Part shown: positions 18,191-26,152 of the stretch, in pieces
Layout of the letters: every line of letters starts with the position of its first letter
Position numbering within the stretch: position 1 is the first letter of the stretch
Origin: CAVYXA01 sp963846775
GTDB lineage: Bacteria > Verrucomicrobiota > Verrucomicrobiia > Chthoniobacterales > UBA10450
Direction of reading: 5' to 3'
Assembly (NCBI GenBank): GCA_963846775.1
Contig: CAWJXB010000006.1
Span: 310,001-374,000 of the forward strand
DNA length: 64,000 nucleotides
Position numbers and translations under genes: made by a program
The notes under the pieces: generated by a model
The model's database searches: none
What the model saw: the letters and a program-made list of their open reading frames with translations, nothing else
What the model was told of the DNA's origin: nothing

Positions 18191-19186
18191 GTGAAAACGG
18201 AAATCATCACGGCGGTGTATCGTCGCTCGCATCAGAGCAATCGTGCGACCACGCGCGCGGTCGAATTGCTGAAAGCGGGCGAGACCGTCGCGCTGCCGAC
18301 AGAAACCGTCTATGGCCTGGCTGCCGATGCGCTCAACCCGATCGCCGTCGCAAAAATCTTCGAGGCCAAGAAGCGGCCGCGCTTCGATCCGCTGATCGTT
18401 CATTTGCCGAATCGCGATTGGCTAAAGAAGATTGCCGATGTCCCGCCGCAAACTCATCGATTCATCGAGAGACTCATAAGTCGTTTCTGGCCGGGACCGT
18501 TCACGATCGTCTTACCGAAACGGAAGATCGTTCCCGACATCGTGACAGCCGGACTCAATACGGTAGCGGTGCGAATGAGCGCGCACCCGGTCTTCGCCGA
18601 GATCATCCGCGCGTTTGACAAACCGCTGGCCGCGCCGAGCGCGAATCGCTTCGGTCGAATCAGCCCGACGACTGCGCAACATGTGCGCGACGAACTCGAT
18701 GGTCGCATCCCGCTGATTGTCGATGCTGGCCCGACACCGCACGGACTCGAATCGACCATTGTCTCTGTCGGTGTGCGCAAGATCGACATCCTGCGCCAGG
18801 GGCCCATCACCGCTGAGCAGCTTTCGCCATTCGCGAAAATCGAGATCGTCGCCTCCGGAGGAAAAATTTCCGTGCCCGGCCAGTTGCCTTCGCACTACGC
18901 GCCCAAAACGCCGCTTCGCTTGATTGACAACGCCCACTCATTCTCGCCGGAGAAAGATCAGCGAGTCGGTTTGCTGGCGTGGAATGCGCTCCCAAAGGAA
19001 GAGAAATTCGCAGCGATTCGAAACTTAAGTGAGCGGCAAGATTTCCGTGAAGCCGCCACCAACCTCTTCCGACACCTGCGCGAGCTCGACACCCTCGATC
19101 TCGATCTCATCGTCGCAGAGCGAGTTCCTTCTCAGGGACTCGGCGCCGCAATCATGGATCGACTGGAGCGTGCCGCAAAAAAGTAA
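18191..19186 (+). CDS. L-threonylcarbamoyladenylate synthase (Sua5/YrdC family)
   Basis: The protein makes threonylcarbamoyl-AMP from threonine, bicarbonate and ATP for the t6A37 modification of tRNA. The YrdC domain is shown by the KAGETVALPTETVYGLAADA stretch and KKRPRFDPLIVH, then APSANRFGRISPTTAQHV. A C-terminal Sua5 domain follows, with a GQLPSHYAPKTPLR linker. I use GTG at 18191, which gives 331 residues starting VKTEIIT. The longer frame from 18068 would read through the intergenic inverted repeat and has no family support. An N-terminal AAG-G gives a weak ribosome binding site. It is the longer, Sua5-type version rather than TsaC. Confidence 0.93.
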   Translation: MKTEIITAVYRRSHQSNRATTRAVELLKAGETVALPTETVYGLAADALNPIAVAKIFEAKKRPRFDPLIVHLPNRDWLKKIADVPPQTHRFIERLISRFWPGPFTIVLPKRKIVPDIVTAGLNTVAVRMSAHPVFAEIIRAFDKPLAAPSANRFGRISPTTAQHVRDELDGRIPLIVDAGPTPHGLESTIVSVGVRKIDILRQGPITAEQLSPFAKIEIVASGGKISVPGQLPSHYAPKTPLRLIDNAHSFSPEKDQRVGLLAWNALPKEEKFAAIRNLSERQDFREAATNLFRHLRELDTLDLDLIVAERVPSQGLGAAIMDRLERAAKK

Positions 19187-19234
19187 TCGCAATGAGATTA
19201 CTCGAATAGACGAGAACGCCAGAAACAGGTGGCG

Positions 19235-19357
19235 GCCTAACGAGAACAACTGGAGCTGTCCGCGAGCAAGGGCGCGCGTGGCTGCGGGATGAAAATACTC
19301 AGTCATGGAAATCTCGGCAGATGCCGGCTCGCCGTCGGCTGCCGAGATTGGTTAGGC
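19235..19357 (-). other. candidate integron attC recombination site 1
   Basis: Read on the minus strand, the segment begins GCCTAAC and ends TTGTTCTCGTTAGGC. These ends fit the attC core pairs R'' (RYYYAAC) and R' (GTTRRRY), and the 123-base length is VCR-like. It lies directly behind the stop of the 97-residue frame. The last 15 bases match site 2 except at one position (the base before TTGTTCTC). The 5' half instead holds an 11-base hairpin (AATCTCGGCAG, 19310-19320 with 19339-19349), so an L''/L' pair is not clear here. Confidence 0.5.
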
Positions 19358-19381
19358 GATTGCGTAGAATAGAAGAACAAA

Positions 19382-19766
19382 TCATGCGCCATGGCGTCCA
19401 GACAATCGCGCGTGTACCCAAGAAAAGCATCCACCAAAAACACAGCCAATGAGAAACCAGTGCAAGCCGCCTGCTAGCCCCACGACCGCAAATGTGCGAA
19501 GGTTCGGGCCAGAACCGACCAACTGATAACCGAAGTCGAAGAGCGCGCGCATGAGCCGAGTGGAGCTCAGCCATGGAAAAACGATTAGGGAGGTCGGCAG
19601 ATCGAGTCGGAAAAATGCTGCCCAGCCTAGCTCGGCTTGGGCGATACCGCGCTGCGAGTAGACGTAGACAAACATACCGAACGCGCAAAGCGAATGGATC
19701 GCAAAAAGAGATTAAACCGAAGACCAAAGTGGCTCTAATGATCGGCCGCTGCTTGGGTAACGTCAT
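19382..19766 (-). pseudogene. small membrane protein, frame-disrupted cassette gene
   Basis: Two overlapping frames form one protein. The first starts at ATG 19766 (MTLPKQRPIIRATLVFGLIS). The second continues from FAIHSLCAFGMFVYVYSQRG to a stop at 19382. Removing one T from the TCTTTTTGCG run near 19706-19715 joins them into about 128 residues, with hydrophobic segments at the start, near LPTSLIVFPWL and at VVGLAGGLHWFLIGCVFGG. I do not recognise the family. The start codon lies about 20 bases behind a GTTAGGC site and the stop just before another, the layout of an integron cassette. Confidence 0.5.
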
Positions 19767-19786
19767 CTGGGTGCGTGCGTGAAAGT

Positions 19787-19910
19787 GCCTAACGAGAACA
19801 AGATCAGCGGCGGCGGACGAGGACGCACGTCGCTCGAAGTGAAAAGGTGGAAGTCATCTCAAAAGTTGATCGCTGTGCGATCCGACGTTCGCTCCATCGC
19901 ATGGTTAGGC
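19787..19910 (-). other. candidate integron attC recombination site 2
   Basis: On the minus strand the 124-base segment begins GCCTAAC and ends GTTAGGC. Next to these R boxes a second stem can form: GATGGAGCG near the 5' side with CGCTGATC near the 3' side, AGCG/CGCT and GAT/ATC pairing around an unpaired G, like the L''/L' boxes and extrahelical base of attC. Spacers are CATGC and TTGTTCTC. The 3' end of the cassette frame upstream runs into it. Confidence 0.62.
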
Positions 19911-20277
19911 AATTACTGATTCCACGAATGTCCATCTTTTGATAGCACCGGCTCGATGGTGTCCCGCTGATCAGATAGTAGTAGCTACGGTTTGTCTGGT
20001 CGTAGTACGGAGTTGGGGCCTGTGTCGCCGTCAGCGTAGATGTCGAGAGCGGCTGGCCAGAGGCGGCGGTAATCACCGCGATCCCATCGAACAGCGGAAC
20101 TCGTAAAACTGAGTGCGCACGAACGGTAAGCGATTCCAAACGCTTTACATGCGAATTCATAAGGATCAACGGCACGTTGCGCGACATATCGTTTCGGAAA
20201 ACGCCATAGATCACCGGCGCAGACCCGGACAGGCCGACGAGTGCCAGAATAGCTGCGATGATCCTGAGCGGGCGCAT
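19804..20277 (-). CDS. hypothetical exported protein, candidate cassette gene
   Basis: This is an unrecognised protein of up to 157 residues with a signal peptide (MRPLRIIAAILALVGLSGSA). A soluble part follows, containing two asparagine-flanked beta-like segments and a Tyr-rich YYDQTNRSYYYLISG. Its last 35 residues (from about CLTMRWSERR) are encoded by the candidate attC site, so the native end of the fold is probably around residue 120. ATG is only two bases behind a GTTAGGC sequence at 20280-20286, which is the expected position for a cassette gene. Confidence 0.55.
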   Translation of the reverse strand: MRPLRIIAAILALVGLSGSAPVIYGVFRNDMSRNVPLILMNSHVKRLESLTVRAHSVLRVPLFDGIAVITAASGQPLSTSTLTATQAPTPYYDQTNRSYYYLISGTPSSRCYQKMDIRGISNCLTMRWSERRIAQRSTFEMTSTFSLRATCVLVRRR

Positions 20278-20279
20278 TC

Positions 20280-20338
20280 GCCTAACGAGAATTAGACGAA
20301 TTCTCGTCTTTAAAGGCGAACATTTCTTCGTCTAATTC
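20280..20338 (-). other. outermost GTTAGGC boundary and adjoining inverted repeat
   Basis: GCCTAAC (20280-20286) reads GTTAGGC on the minus strand and precedes the first cassette gene. Beside it a perfect 12-base inverted repeat, GAATTAGACGAA at 20289-20300 and TTCGTCTAATTC at 20327-20338, lies between pyrG and the cassettes. It could be the pyrG terminator stem or the remains of an attachment site. I see no integrase gene nearby. Confidence 0.4.
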
Positions 20339-20461
20339 GGGATTCGGTCTTGAGTTCATGCCGATCTAAACTGCGCAAATGAAGAGGCCCGCTCGTCATT
20401 AAAATGCAAACTGATCCAAGTTGATTTCCAAGCAGGGGCAGGCTGAAGAACAAAAGCTATC

Positions 20462-22129
20462 TTAGCGTTGCAGCACGAGCTCTTCATCGGTGACCCGGCG
20501 TTTGGGTTCTTCACCAGTTCTGCCCAGGCTCTCGCTTTGGCATTCCAGGCAGGCTTGAATGAAGCCTTTGAAGAGCGGGTGCGGCTTGTTTGGTTTGCTT
20601 TGGAATTCGGGGTGATACTGGCAGCCGACAAAGTAGGGATGATCGCGTAACTCGATTAATTCCGCGAGCGAGCCGTCAGGCGAGGTGCCGGAAATCGTGA
20701 AACCTTTTTCCACCATCCGGTCTCGATATTTCATGTTGAACTCGTAGCGGTGCCGATGGCGCTCCGACACTTCGGTCTGGCCGTAGAGTTTTTCCGCCAA
20801 CGTGCTTTTGACGATTTTTGTCGGCCACGTCCCGAGGCGCATGCTGGCGCCCAAGTTTTTTACGCCCCGCTGCTCTTCCAGCAACGAAATTACTGGTTCC
20901 GTCGTCTCTTTATCGAATTCAGTGCTGTTGGCGCCTCGGATGCCGCAGGCGTTGCGTGCGAACTCAATCGTGGCGACCTGCATCCCGAGGCAGAGACCGA
21001 GAAATGGGATCTTGTGCTCACGCGCATACCGCGCGGCGTTGATTTTCCCTTCCACCCCGCGCTCGCCAAACCCGCCCGGAATCAAAACGCCGGCCACACC
21101 TTCCAATTCGTCGCCCACGCCTTCCTGAAGCGATTCGGCATCGACCAGTTGAAGCTCGATTCTGCAATCTTCGCTCGCGCCGGCGTGAGTGAGCGATTCG
21201 TAAATGCTTTTGTAAGCGTCCTGGAGATCGATGTATTTGCCGACCACTGCGATCCTCACTTGCTTCTTCGGACTAATCACGCGCTTAACAAATTGCTTCC
21301 AACTGGTCAGATCGGGCTCGGGCGTTTTCAGGCCTAACAAATCACACACGAGCTGGTCGAGCCCTTCCGCGTGCAGGGTCAAAGGCACTTCGTAAATCGT
21401 GTGCTCGACGTCGCGCTCCTCGATCACGGCCTTTTCCGAAACACTACAGAACATTGACAGTTTCCGGCGCAGATCGAGATCGAGCGGCCGTTCGGTGCGG
21501 CAAATCAAGACTTGTGGTTGCAAGCCGATCTCGCGCAATTTCGCGACGCTCTGTTGGGTCGGTTTCGTTTTCATTTCGCCGGCCGCTTTGATGTAAGGAA
21601 TGAGCGTGACGTGCATGTTGAGCACATTCTGCGGCCCGACTTCGAGAATAAATTGCCGGATCGCTTCCAGAAATGGCAGACCTTCGATGTCACCGGTAGT
21701 GCCGCCGATCTCGGTAATAACGACATCGTATTTGCTCTCGTCGGAAATTTCGCGAATCCGGTTCTTGATCACATCAGTCACGTGCGGAATCACCTGCACC
21801 GTTTTGCCGAGATAATCGCCGCGGCGCTCCTTCAGAATGACGCTCTCGTAGACCTGGCCGCTGGTCAGATTGTTATGGCGAGAGAGCACACAATTGGTGA
21901 ACCGCTCGTAATGCCCAAGATCGAGATCGGTCTCGGCGCCGTCGTTGAGCACATAAACTTCGCCATGCTGGAACGGGTTCATTGTCCCAGGATCGACATT
22001 CAGATAAGGATCGAACTTTTGGAAAACAACCCGGAGACCGCGCGCTTCCAATAGCGTCCCGAGCGATGCGGCAGTAAGACCTTTGCCCAACGAACTGATT
22101 ACACCGCCGGTGACGAAGATATATTTCAT
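20462..22129 (-). CDS. pyrG: CTP synthase
   Basis: The 555-residue enzyme makes CTP from UTP, ATP and glutamine. The N-terminal synthetase domain begins MKYIFVTGGVISSLGKG with the ATP/UTP-binding signature, followed by FDPYLNVDPGTMNP and GGTTGDIE. The C-terminal class I amidotransferase domain shows GGFGERG near residue 350 and the nucleophile in LGLCLGMQ near 375, with the catalytic HPEF near 515. The length is normal. The start overlaps the end of kdsB by four bases, so the two are cotranscribed. That pairing fits, because KdsB consumes CTP. Confidence 0.97.
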   Translation of the reverse strand: MKYIFVTGGVISSLGKGLTAASLGTLLEARGLRVVFQKFDPYLNVDPGTMNPFQHGEVYVLNDGAETDLDLGHYERFTNCVLSRHNNLTSGQVYESVILKERRGDYLGKTVQVIPHVTDVIKNRIREISDESKYDVVITEIGGTTGDIEGLPFLEAIRQFILEVGPQNVLNMHVTLIPYIKAAGEMKTKPTQQSVAKLREIGLQPQVLICRTERPLDLDLRRKLSMFCSVSEKAVIEERDVEHTIYEVPLTLHAEGLDQLVCDLLGLKTPEPDLTSWKQFVKRVISPKKQVRIAVVGKYIDLQDAYKSIYESLTHAGASEDCRIELQLVDAESLQEGVGDELEGVAGVLIPGGFGERGVEGKINAARYAREHKIPFLGLCLGMQVATIEFARNACGIRGANSTEFDKETTEPVISLLEEQRGVKNLGASMRLGTWPTKIVKSTLAEKLYGQTEVSERHRHRYEFNMKYRDRMVEKGFTISGTSPDGSLAELIELRDHPYFVGCQYHPEFQSKPNKPHPLFKGFIQACLECQSESLGRTGEEPKRRVTDEELVLQR

Positions 22130-22962
22130 CGCGAGACTTTCAGTGATTTGTAGCGACGGCGCTCTGTCGCCGTGCTTCCGGTTCGCGTTGAATCAACGCC
22201 TCGACCCGCCTTCGGGCAGAGGCTACGGCGCGGCAAGCGCAGCGAGGCGGCTACATTTTTTGCGTCTTCCGGCGTGTCAATGCCGGGCGAACCATGTTTC
22301 GTGATGAGCACATGAACCCTTACCCCATTTTCCAGCGGGCGCAATTGCTCGAGCGATTCGCCACGCTCCAGCGGCGTCGGTTTCCATTTCACGAATTGAA
22401 GAAGCGCGGCGCGGCGAAACCCGTAAATTCCTTGATGCCGCAGAGGAGATACGACGGCAGGCAAGCCGTCGTTCCATGGGATTGGCGAACGCGAGAAATA
22501 GAGCGCGTTGCCGCGAAGATCGACCACGACTTTGACTTGATGCGGCGAAAGGGCGTCGGCTGGATTGGCAAACGGATGCGCCGCGGTGACGATGCCGATC
22601 TTGCGATCGGAACGGAGCCTGTGAACAATCCGGTCGATCAAGTGCGGATCAATCAGCGGCTCGTCGCCTTGAATGTTCACAATGTATGAAAACGTCTTCG
22701 CTTTGTTCGCGACCTCCGCGATTCGGTCTGTCCCGCTTCGATGTTTCGTTGAGGTAAGCGCCACTTCGGCGCCCCAATCGAAGGCCGCGTTTGCAATGCG
22801 CATATCGTCGGTGGCGATAATCACCGCATCCAGCTTTCTTGCGCGCAGACAGCGTTCCCAAACGCGCTGCAGCAATGGCTTGCCCGCGATCAGATGCAAC
22901 GGTTTGCCCGGAAAACGTGTTGATGCCCAGCGCGCTGGAATGATGCCGACGGCCTTGTTCAT
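22126..22962 (-). CDS. kdsB: 3-deoxy-manno-octulosonate cytidylyltransferase
   Basis: KdsB activates KDO with CTP for lipopolysaccharide core synthesis, which marks a Gram-negative envelope. The family start IIPARWASTRFPGKPL (residues 7-22) and the NIQGDEPLID motif near 94-103 are present, and the length to the end of the family homology is about 245 residues. The last 30 or so residues (from LRLPRRSLC) are read from a GTAGCGACGG...CGCCG-type intergenic repeat and are probably not part of the fold. The gene ends overlapping pyrG and is divergent from the TPM gene. Confidence 0.95.
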   Translation of the reverse strand: MNKAVGIIPARWASTRFPGKPLHLIAGKPLLQRVWERCLRARKLDAVIIATDDMRIANAAFDWGAEVALTSTKHRSGTDRIAEVANKAKTFSYIVNIQGDEPLIDPHLIDRIVHRLRSDRKIGIVTAAHPFANPADALSPHQVKVVVDLRGNALYFSRSPIPWNDGLPAVVSPLRHQGIYGFRRAALLQFVKWKPTPLERGESLEQLRPLENGVRVHVLITKHGSPGIDTPEDAKNVAASLRLPRRSLCPKAGRGVDSTRTGSTATERRRYKSLKVSR

Positions 22963-23048
22963 GGAATGGCAAAGGCACGTCTGGTGCTCATGGTCAGATG
23001 CTATAACATTAATGCCGAGATGAAAGCGAGCGATCCGGCAGCGAAATT

Positions 23049-23642
23049 ATGAGATGTCCTTCTTGCCGAGTTCCATTCAGCGTGCCACCGCCGAAATGCC
23101 CCCAATGCGGGCTCACTCTGACCGAGCTCGACCGGAAATTTGGGATCGTGCCGCTCTACTCGCGTTATCTCGCCGACCGGACCGAGCGTTTGTCGTTGCG
23201 CGATGCCAGCCAGGTACGCGAAGCGCTACGGCTTTTCCAACGCAAGTTTCCGCAACTGCTCTTTTCCGTCGTGCTTATTGATCTGCGACCACGCGCTCCA
23301 GTCGCCGAATATGCATTTTGGTTAATCAACCGCGCCTGCTTCAGCGAATTTCAAGCGACCGGCCCAAGAAATTTTGAACTCCTTCTCGTCATCGATCCCG
23401 GGGCAAAAGAGGCGGCGTTGATCACTGGGTATGGTCTGGAGAATGTCGTAGCTGAGGAGGATCTTGAGGCGACGTTGAACGCAGCACGCCCCAAATTTGA
23501 AGCGGGTGATCTCGCCGGCGCGATTCGCAGCTGCATCGAGTTCATGACGCGCCGGCTGCGAGAGATCGGACAGCGAATCGCGCTCGATCAAACTTCGATA
23601 GGCGCAGCCGCAATCGAAGAGAGAGTTGGGCAAACGCGATAA
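23049..23642 (+). CDS. zinc-ribbon and TPM-domain protein
   Basis: The 197-residue protein opens with a four-cysteine zinc ribbon (CPSC at residues 3-6, CPQC near 18-21). A TPM-type domain follows, with the pattern seen in proteins that dampen or assist membrane processes (LFSVVLIDLRPR, then NFELLLVIDPGAKEAALITGYGLE near 108-130). No signal peptide is seen, so it is probably cytoplasmic, unlike most exported TPM proteins. It starts 86 bases from the divergent kdsB and is followed at five bases by a small membrane-protein gene, likely its operon partner. The biochemical role is unknown. Confidence 0.65.
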   Translation: MRCPSCRVPFSVPPPKCPQCGLTLTELDRKFGIVPLYSRYLADRTERLSLRDASQVREALRLFQRKFPQLLFSVVLIDLRPRAPVAEYAFWLINRACFSEFQATGPRNFELLLVIDPGAKEAALITGYGLENVVAEEDLEATLNAARPKFEAGDLAGAIRSCIEFMTRRLREIGQRIALDQTSIGAAAIEERVGQTR

Positions 23643-23647
23643 ATGTT

Positions 23648-24037
23648 ATGAGAAGCCATCTCAGACAACTCTATGCCATCGGCGCGTTGTCGATGTTGAT
23701 TACATTCTCGCCGGCGCTTTGCGCGCAAATAGCGAGTTCCACCGCGGCTCCCAGCGCGACCGCGAACGCGGGAAATCCGTTCCGGAAATTCACGCTCCCC
23801 TCGCGCAAACCAATACCGGTGCAATGGAAAATTGCGATCGTGCTGGCCGTGGTCGTAATCGCTTCCGGGGCGCTCTGGATTTCGATTCGGGTCTGGGGTT
23901 CGGCGAATCTTTTTGATCGACAATATCGCTTCCCCGCTCCCGGGACCGCTGCCCTTCGGCTGGGCGGCAATCGATCGGGAGGACATTCAGCGTCGATCAA
24001 GTTTGGCCGTCGCGCCGGGCCAGGCGATGCCGGCTGA
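23648..24037 (+). CDS. hypothetical membrane protein
   Basis: I do not recognise this 129-residue protein. It has a signal-peptide-like start (LYAIGALSMLITFSPALCAQ), a short Pro/Ser-rich loop and one strong membrane segment (WKIAIVLAVVVIASGALWISI, about 60-80). A basic, glycine-rich tail follows; its composition suggests that the last 35 residues may be read past the original end. It starts five bases after the TPM-domain gene and is probably cotranscribed with it. Confidence 0.5.
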   Translation: MRSHLRQLYAIGALSMLITFSPALCAQIASSTAAPSATANAGNPFRKFTLPSRKPIPVQWKIAIVLAVVVIASGALWISIRVWGSANLFDRQYRFPAPGTAALRLGGNRSGGHSASIKFGRRAGPGDAG

Positions 24038-24135
24038 TGAGAATCTAAGATGGCTGTGCTACCAGAGCGTTTTAGGAAAAACCGTAGCCGCAAGTGGCGG
24101 AAACTTTTGAGTTCTCTGGATTTCGGCGATTGAGT

Positions 24136-24237
24136 TGTAGGGGAAACTGACAGTGTCCCTCGTGGCTGCGTCCTGCGGAAGCGACCTGCGTTTGCATTCG
24201 AACGAAGCCACACGGGAAGCCATCGGCTTCCCCTACA
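24136..24237. repeat. inverted-repeat element with TGTAGGGGAA ends
   Basis: Perfect 10-base ends TGTAGGGGAA (24136-24145) and TTCCCCTACA (24228-24237) bound a 102-base intergenic element. A single half-site (GCTTCCCCTACAG) occurs again near 35370. It lies in the gap between convergent genes, where no protein is supported. Confidence 0.55.
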
Positions 24238-24292
24238 GAGAACTCGGCCTATTTACCCATGGCACGTGGCTACAGCGCTTCTTAAAATGCTT

Positions 24293-25264
24293 TTAGTTGC
24301 TGAAAACTGTTAGGAACGCCACTTCGATCGCGAGCGCTTCCTGGATGTTGCGGGCCAGATGATCGCGTAATTCCTCCAGCGCGCGAATCCGGCGCAAAAT
24401 TTCCGTCGAACTGAAACGCTTCGCGGCCACGGTCGTTTCGATTTTGGCATTTGTTAGGTCGCGGCGCTCAACGCCGGTCGCCGCGCGGAGAACGTCTGCC
24501 CACCAGATCAGCAACATCTCGACTAAGTCTGCCCGCCGTCGAAGATAAAGACTCTCGGACAACGCCTTGTAGTAATCTTCACGTTGTTCGAGCCATGCGC
24601 CGTCAGTCGTATTCCGATAACGCGCTTCCTCCTGTTCCAACGCTTCGTCCGTTTCCGATTTGATTTCCTCGCGCACGGTCCGCAGCAATCCTTGAAACTC
24701 CTGGGCCAAACAATACGCGTACGAGACATTCCATTTTTCCTCCACCGCTCCTTTTCGCAGCAGCTCGATCAGATTCTTTTCCTCGGCCCGGACCATCGTC
24801 GATCCATTCGCTTCCAGCGGAATCGCGATACAGCGCGACAAAATGGTGTCCGGTAACGCTTCCGGAAGCGCGCTCAAGACAAGCAAGAGCGAATCTTTCG
24901 GCGGTTCTTCCAGAGTTTTGAGAAACGCATTCGCGGCCTGCGGCTGGAGCCGGTCCGCTTCGGAAATGATTGCGACCTTACGCCGGCCACCGGTCGCGCG
25001 CATTTGCAGTTTATGCTCGAGCTGGCGAACTTGCTCGATCACGATTCGGCGCGATTTCGATTCCGGTTCGGCCACGAAAATATCGCGCGCGTTGGTGGAA
25101 AAAACGTGCGCCCGATCGGTCCCGTTAACAAGTTCGGTCAATTCCGCTGCCAATTGCTTTTTACCAGCGCCGGCCGGACCGGAAATCAGATAGGCGTGGG
25201 CGAGACGGTCCTGTTCGTGCGCCCGCTTCAAATAATCCAGTGCAACTTTTCTCGAGAACGCCAT
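24293..25264 (-). CDS. holB: DNA polymerase III subunit delta prime
   Basis: This 323-residue AAA+ clamp-loader subunit has a P-loop (GPAGAGKK near residues 29-36), a Walker B-like segment (VAIISEADRL) and the sensor region with LKTLEEPP and DTILSRC, all typical of delta prime. A C-terminal helical collar region follows. It starts 45 bases after tmk, the common tmk-holB pairing. The zinc module cysteines are missing, which is normal for delta prime outside proteobacteria. A DnaX-like protein is the alternative, but the size is too small. Confidence 0.9.
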   Translation of the reverse strand: MAFSRKVALDYLKRAHEQDRLAHAYLISGPAGAGKKQLAAELTELVNGTDRAHVFSTNARDIFVAEPESKSRRIVIEQVRQLEHKLQMRATGGRRKVAIISEADRLQPQAANAFLKTLEEPPKDSLLLVLSALPEALPDTILSRCIAIPLEANGSTMVRAEEKNLIELLRKGAVEEKWNVSYAYCLAQEFQGLLRTVREEIKSETDEALEQEEARYRNTTDGAWLEQREDYYKALSESLYLRRRADLVEMLLIWWADVLRAATGVERRDLTNAKIETTVAAKRFSSTEILRRIRALEELRDHLARNIQEALAIEVAFLTVFSN

Positions 25265-25308
25265 TCTGGATTTAGATTACGCGGTTCGATCCGGCCGCGA
25301 CATTGAAA

Positions 25309-25953
25309 TCATTTCGCCTTCACCAGATCTGGAAAGCGGTCCAGGAGAAGTTGCCAGATGGCATTGTCGATCTTGTCCGGCGACTCGGTTCCGTTGATTA
25401 AGACGATTCGCTTCGGTTCGCGCGCGGCGAGCTCGCGATACGCTGCCCGCACCCGTTCGTAGAATTCGGCCGGTTGTTGCTCCATCCGGTCCGGCCGGCG
25501 CGGCCCCTGCATTCGCGCATGCGCCGTCCCCGCGTCCACATCGAGAATGAACGTGATGTCGGGAACGCACTCGCCTACGGCAAAGGCGTTGAGTTGCTCG
25601 ACAAATTGCCGATCCAATTTTCGCGCGGCACCTTGATAAACACTGGTCGAATCAAAGAACCGATCGGCGATTACGCAAACTCCGCGCTCCCGCGCGGGCG
25701 CGATGGTTTCACGCACAAGCTGGCTCCGGCTCGCGGCAAACAACAGCAGCTCCGTTTCCGAGGTCATGGCCGAATTATGCGGCGCGAACTGGAGCAGCTC
25801 GCGAATCGTCTCGCCGATCGCCGTCCCGCCCGGTTCGCGTGTTAGCAGAAATGGAATTCCGGCGCGTTCGAAGCGCGTAGCGAGACGTTTTACCTGGGTG
25901 GATTTACCGCAGCCTTCCGAGCCTTCGAATGTAATGAATCGACCGCGCGACAT
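25309..25953 (-). CDS. tmk: thymidylate kinase
   Basis: The 214-residue enzyme phosphorylates dTMP to dTDP. The P-loop FEGSEGCGKSTQ is at residues 9-20, and the DRFFDST motif with its catalytic Arg lies near 96-102. The TREPGGT motif is near 40. The length is normal for the family. The neighbouring holB follows in the same direction, so they form an operon. Upstream is tRNA-Ile, whose discriminator end is only 15 bases from the start codon. Confidence 0.96.
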   Translation of the reverse strand: MSRGRFITFEGSEGCGKSTQVKRLATRFERAGIPFLLTREPGGTAIGETIRELLQFAPHNSAMTSETELLLFAASRSQLVRETIAPARERGVCVIADRFFDSTSVYQGAARKLDRQFVEQLNAFAVGECVPDITFILDVDAGTAHARMQGPRRPDRMEQQPAEFYERVRAAYRELAAREPKRIVLINGTESPDKIDNAIWQLLLDRFPDLVKAK

Positions 25954-25967
25954 GAGTGGGTAAGGAA

Positions 25968-26041
25968 TGGGCCTGACTGGGCTCGAACCAGTGACCCTGC
26001 GCTTATCAAGCGCATGCTCTAACCAACTGAGCTACAGGCCC
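25968..26041 (-). tRNA. tRNA-Ile (anticodon GAU)
   Basis: The minus strand reads GGGCCTGTAGCTCAGTTGG and then the anticodon arm TGCGC-TTGATAA-GCGCA, a T arm ACTGG-TTCGAGC-CCAGT, and the acceptor end CAGGCCC plus discriminator A. All four stems pair. The anticodon loop centre is GAT, decoding AUC/AUU. The CCA end is not encoded. Confidence 0.96.
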
Positions 26042-26152
26042 GCTTCGCGGATGTGAATAGTGCTCGCTGATCGCGGATCGGTCAAGCCGGACGCTCCAAA
26101 GCGCTCGCAAATTCCGTCGATTATCCAGCGATCAGCGTTTACTCATTAGCGA

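Noticed and set aside
22126..22250. KdsB C-terminal extension (LRLPRRSLC...)
   Set aside because: It is a translated intergenic palindromic repeat, not a domain.
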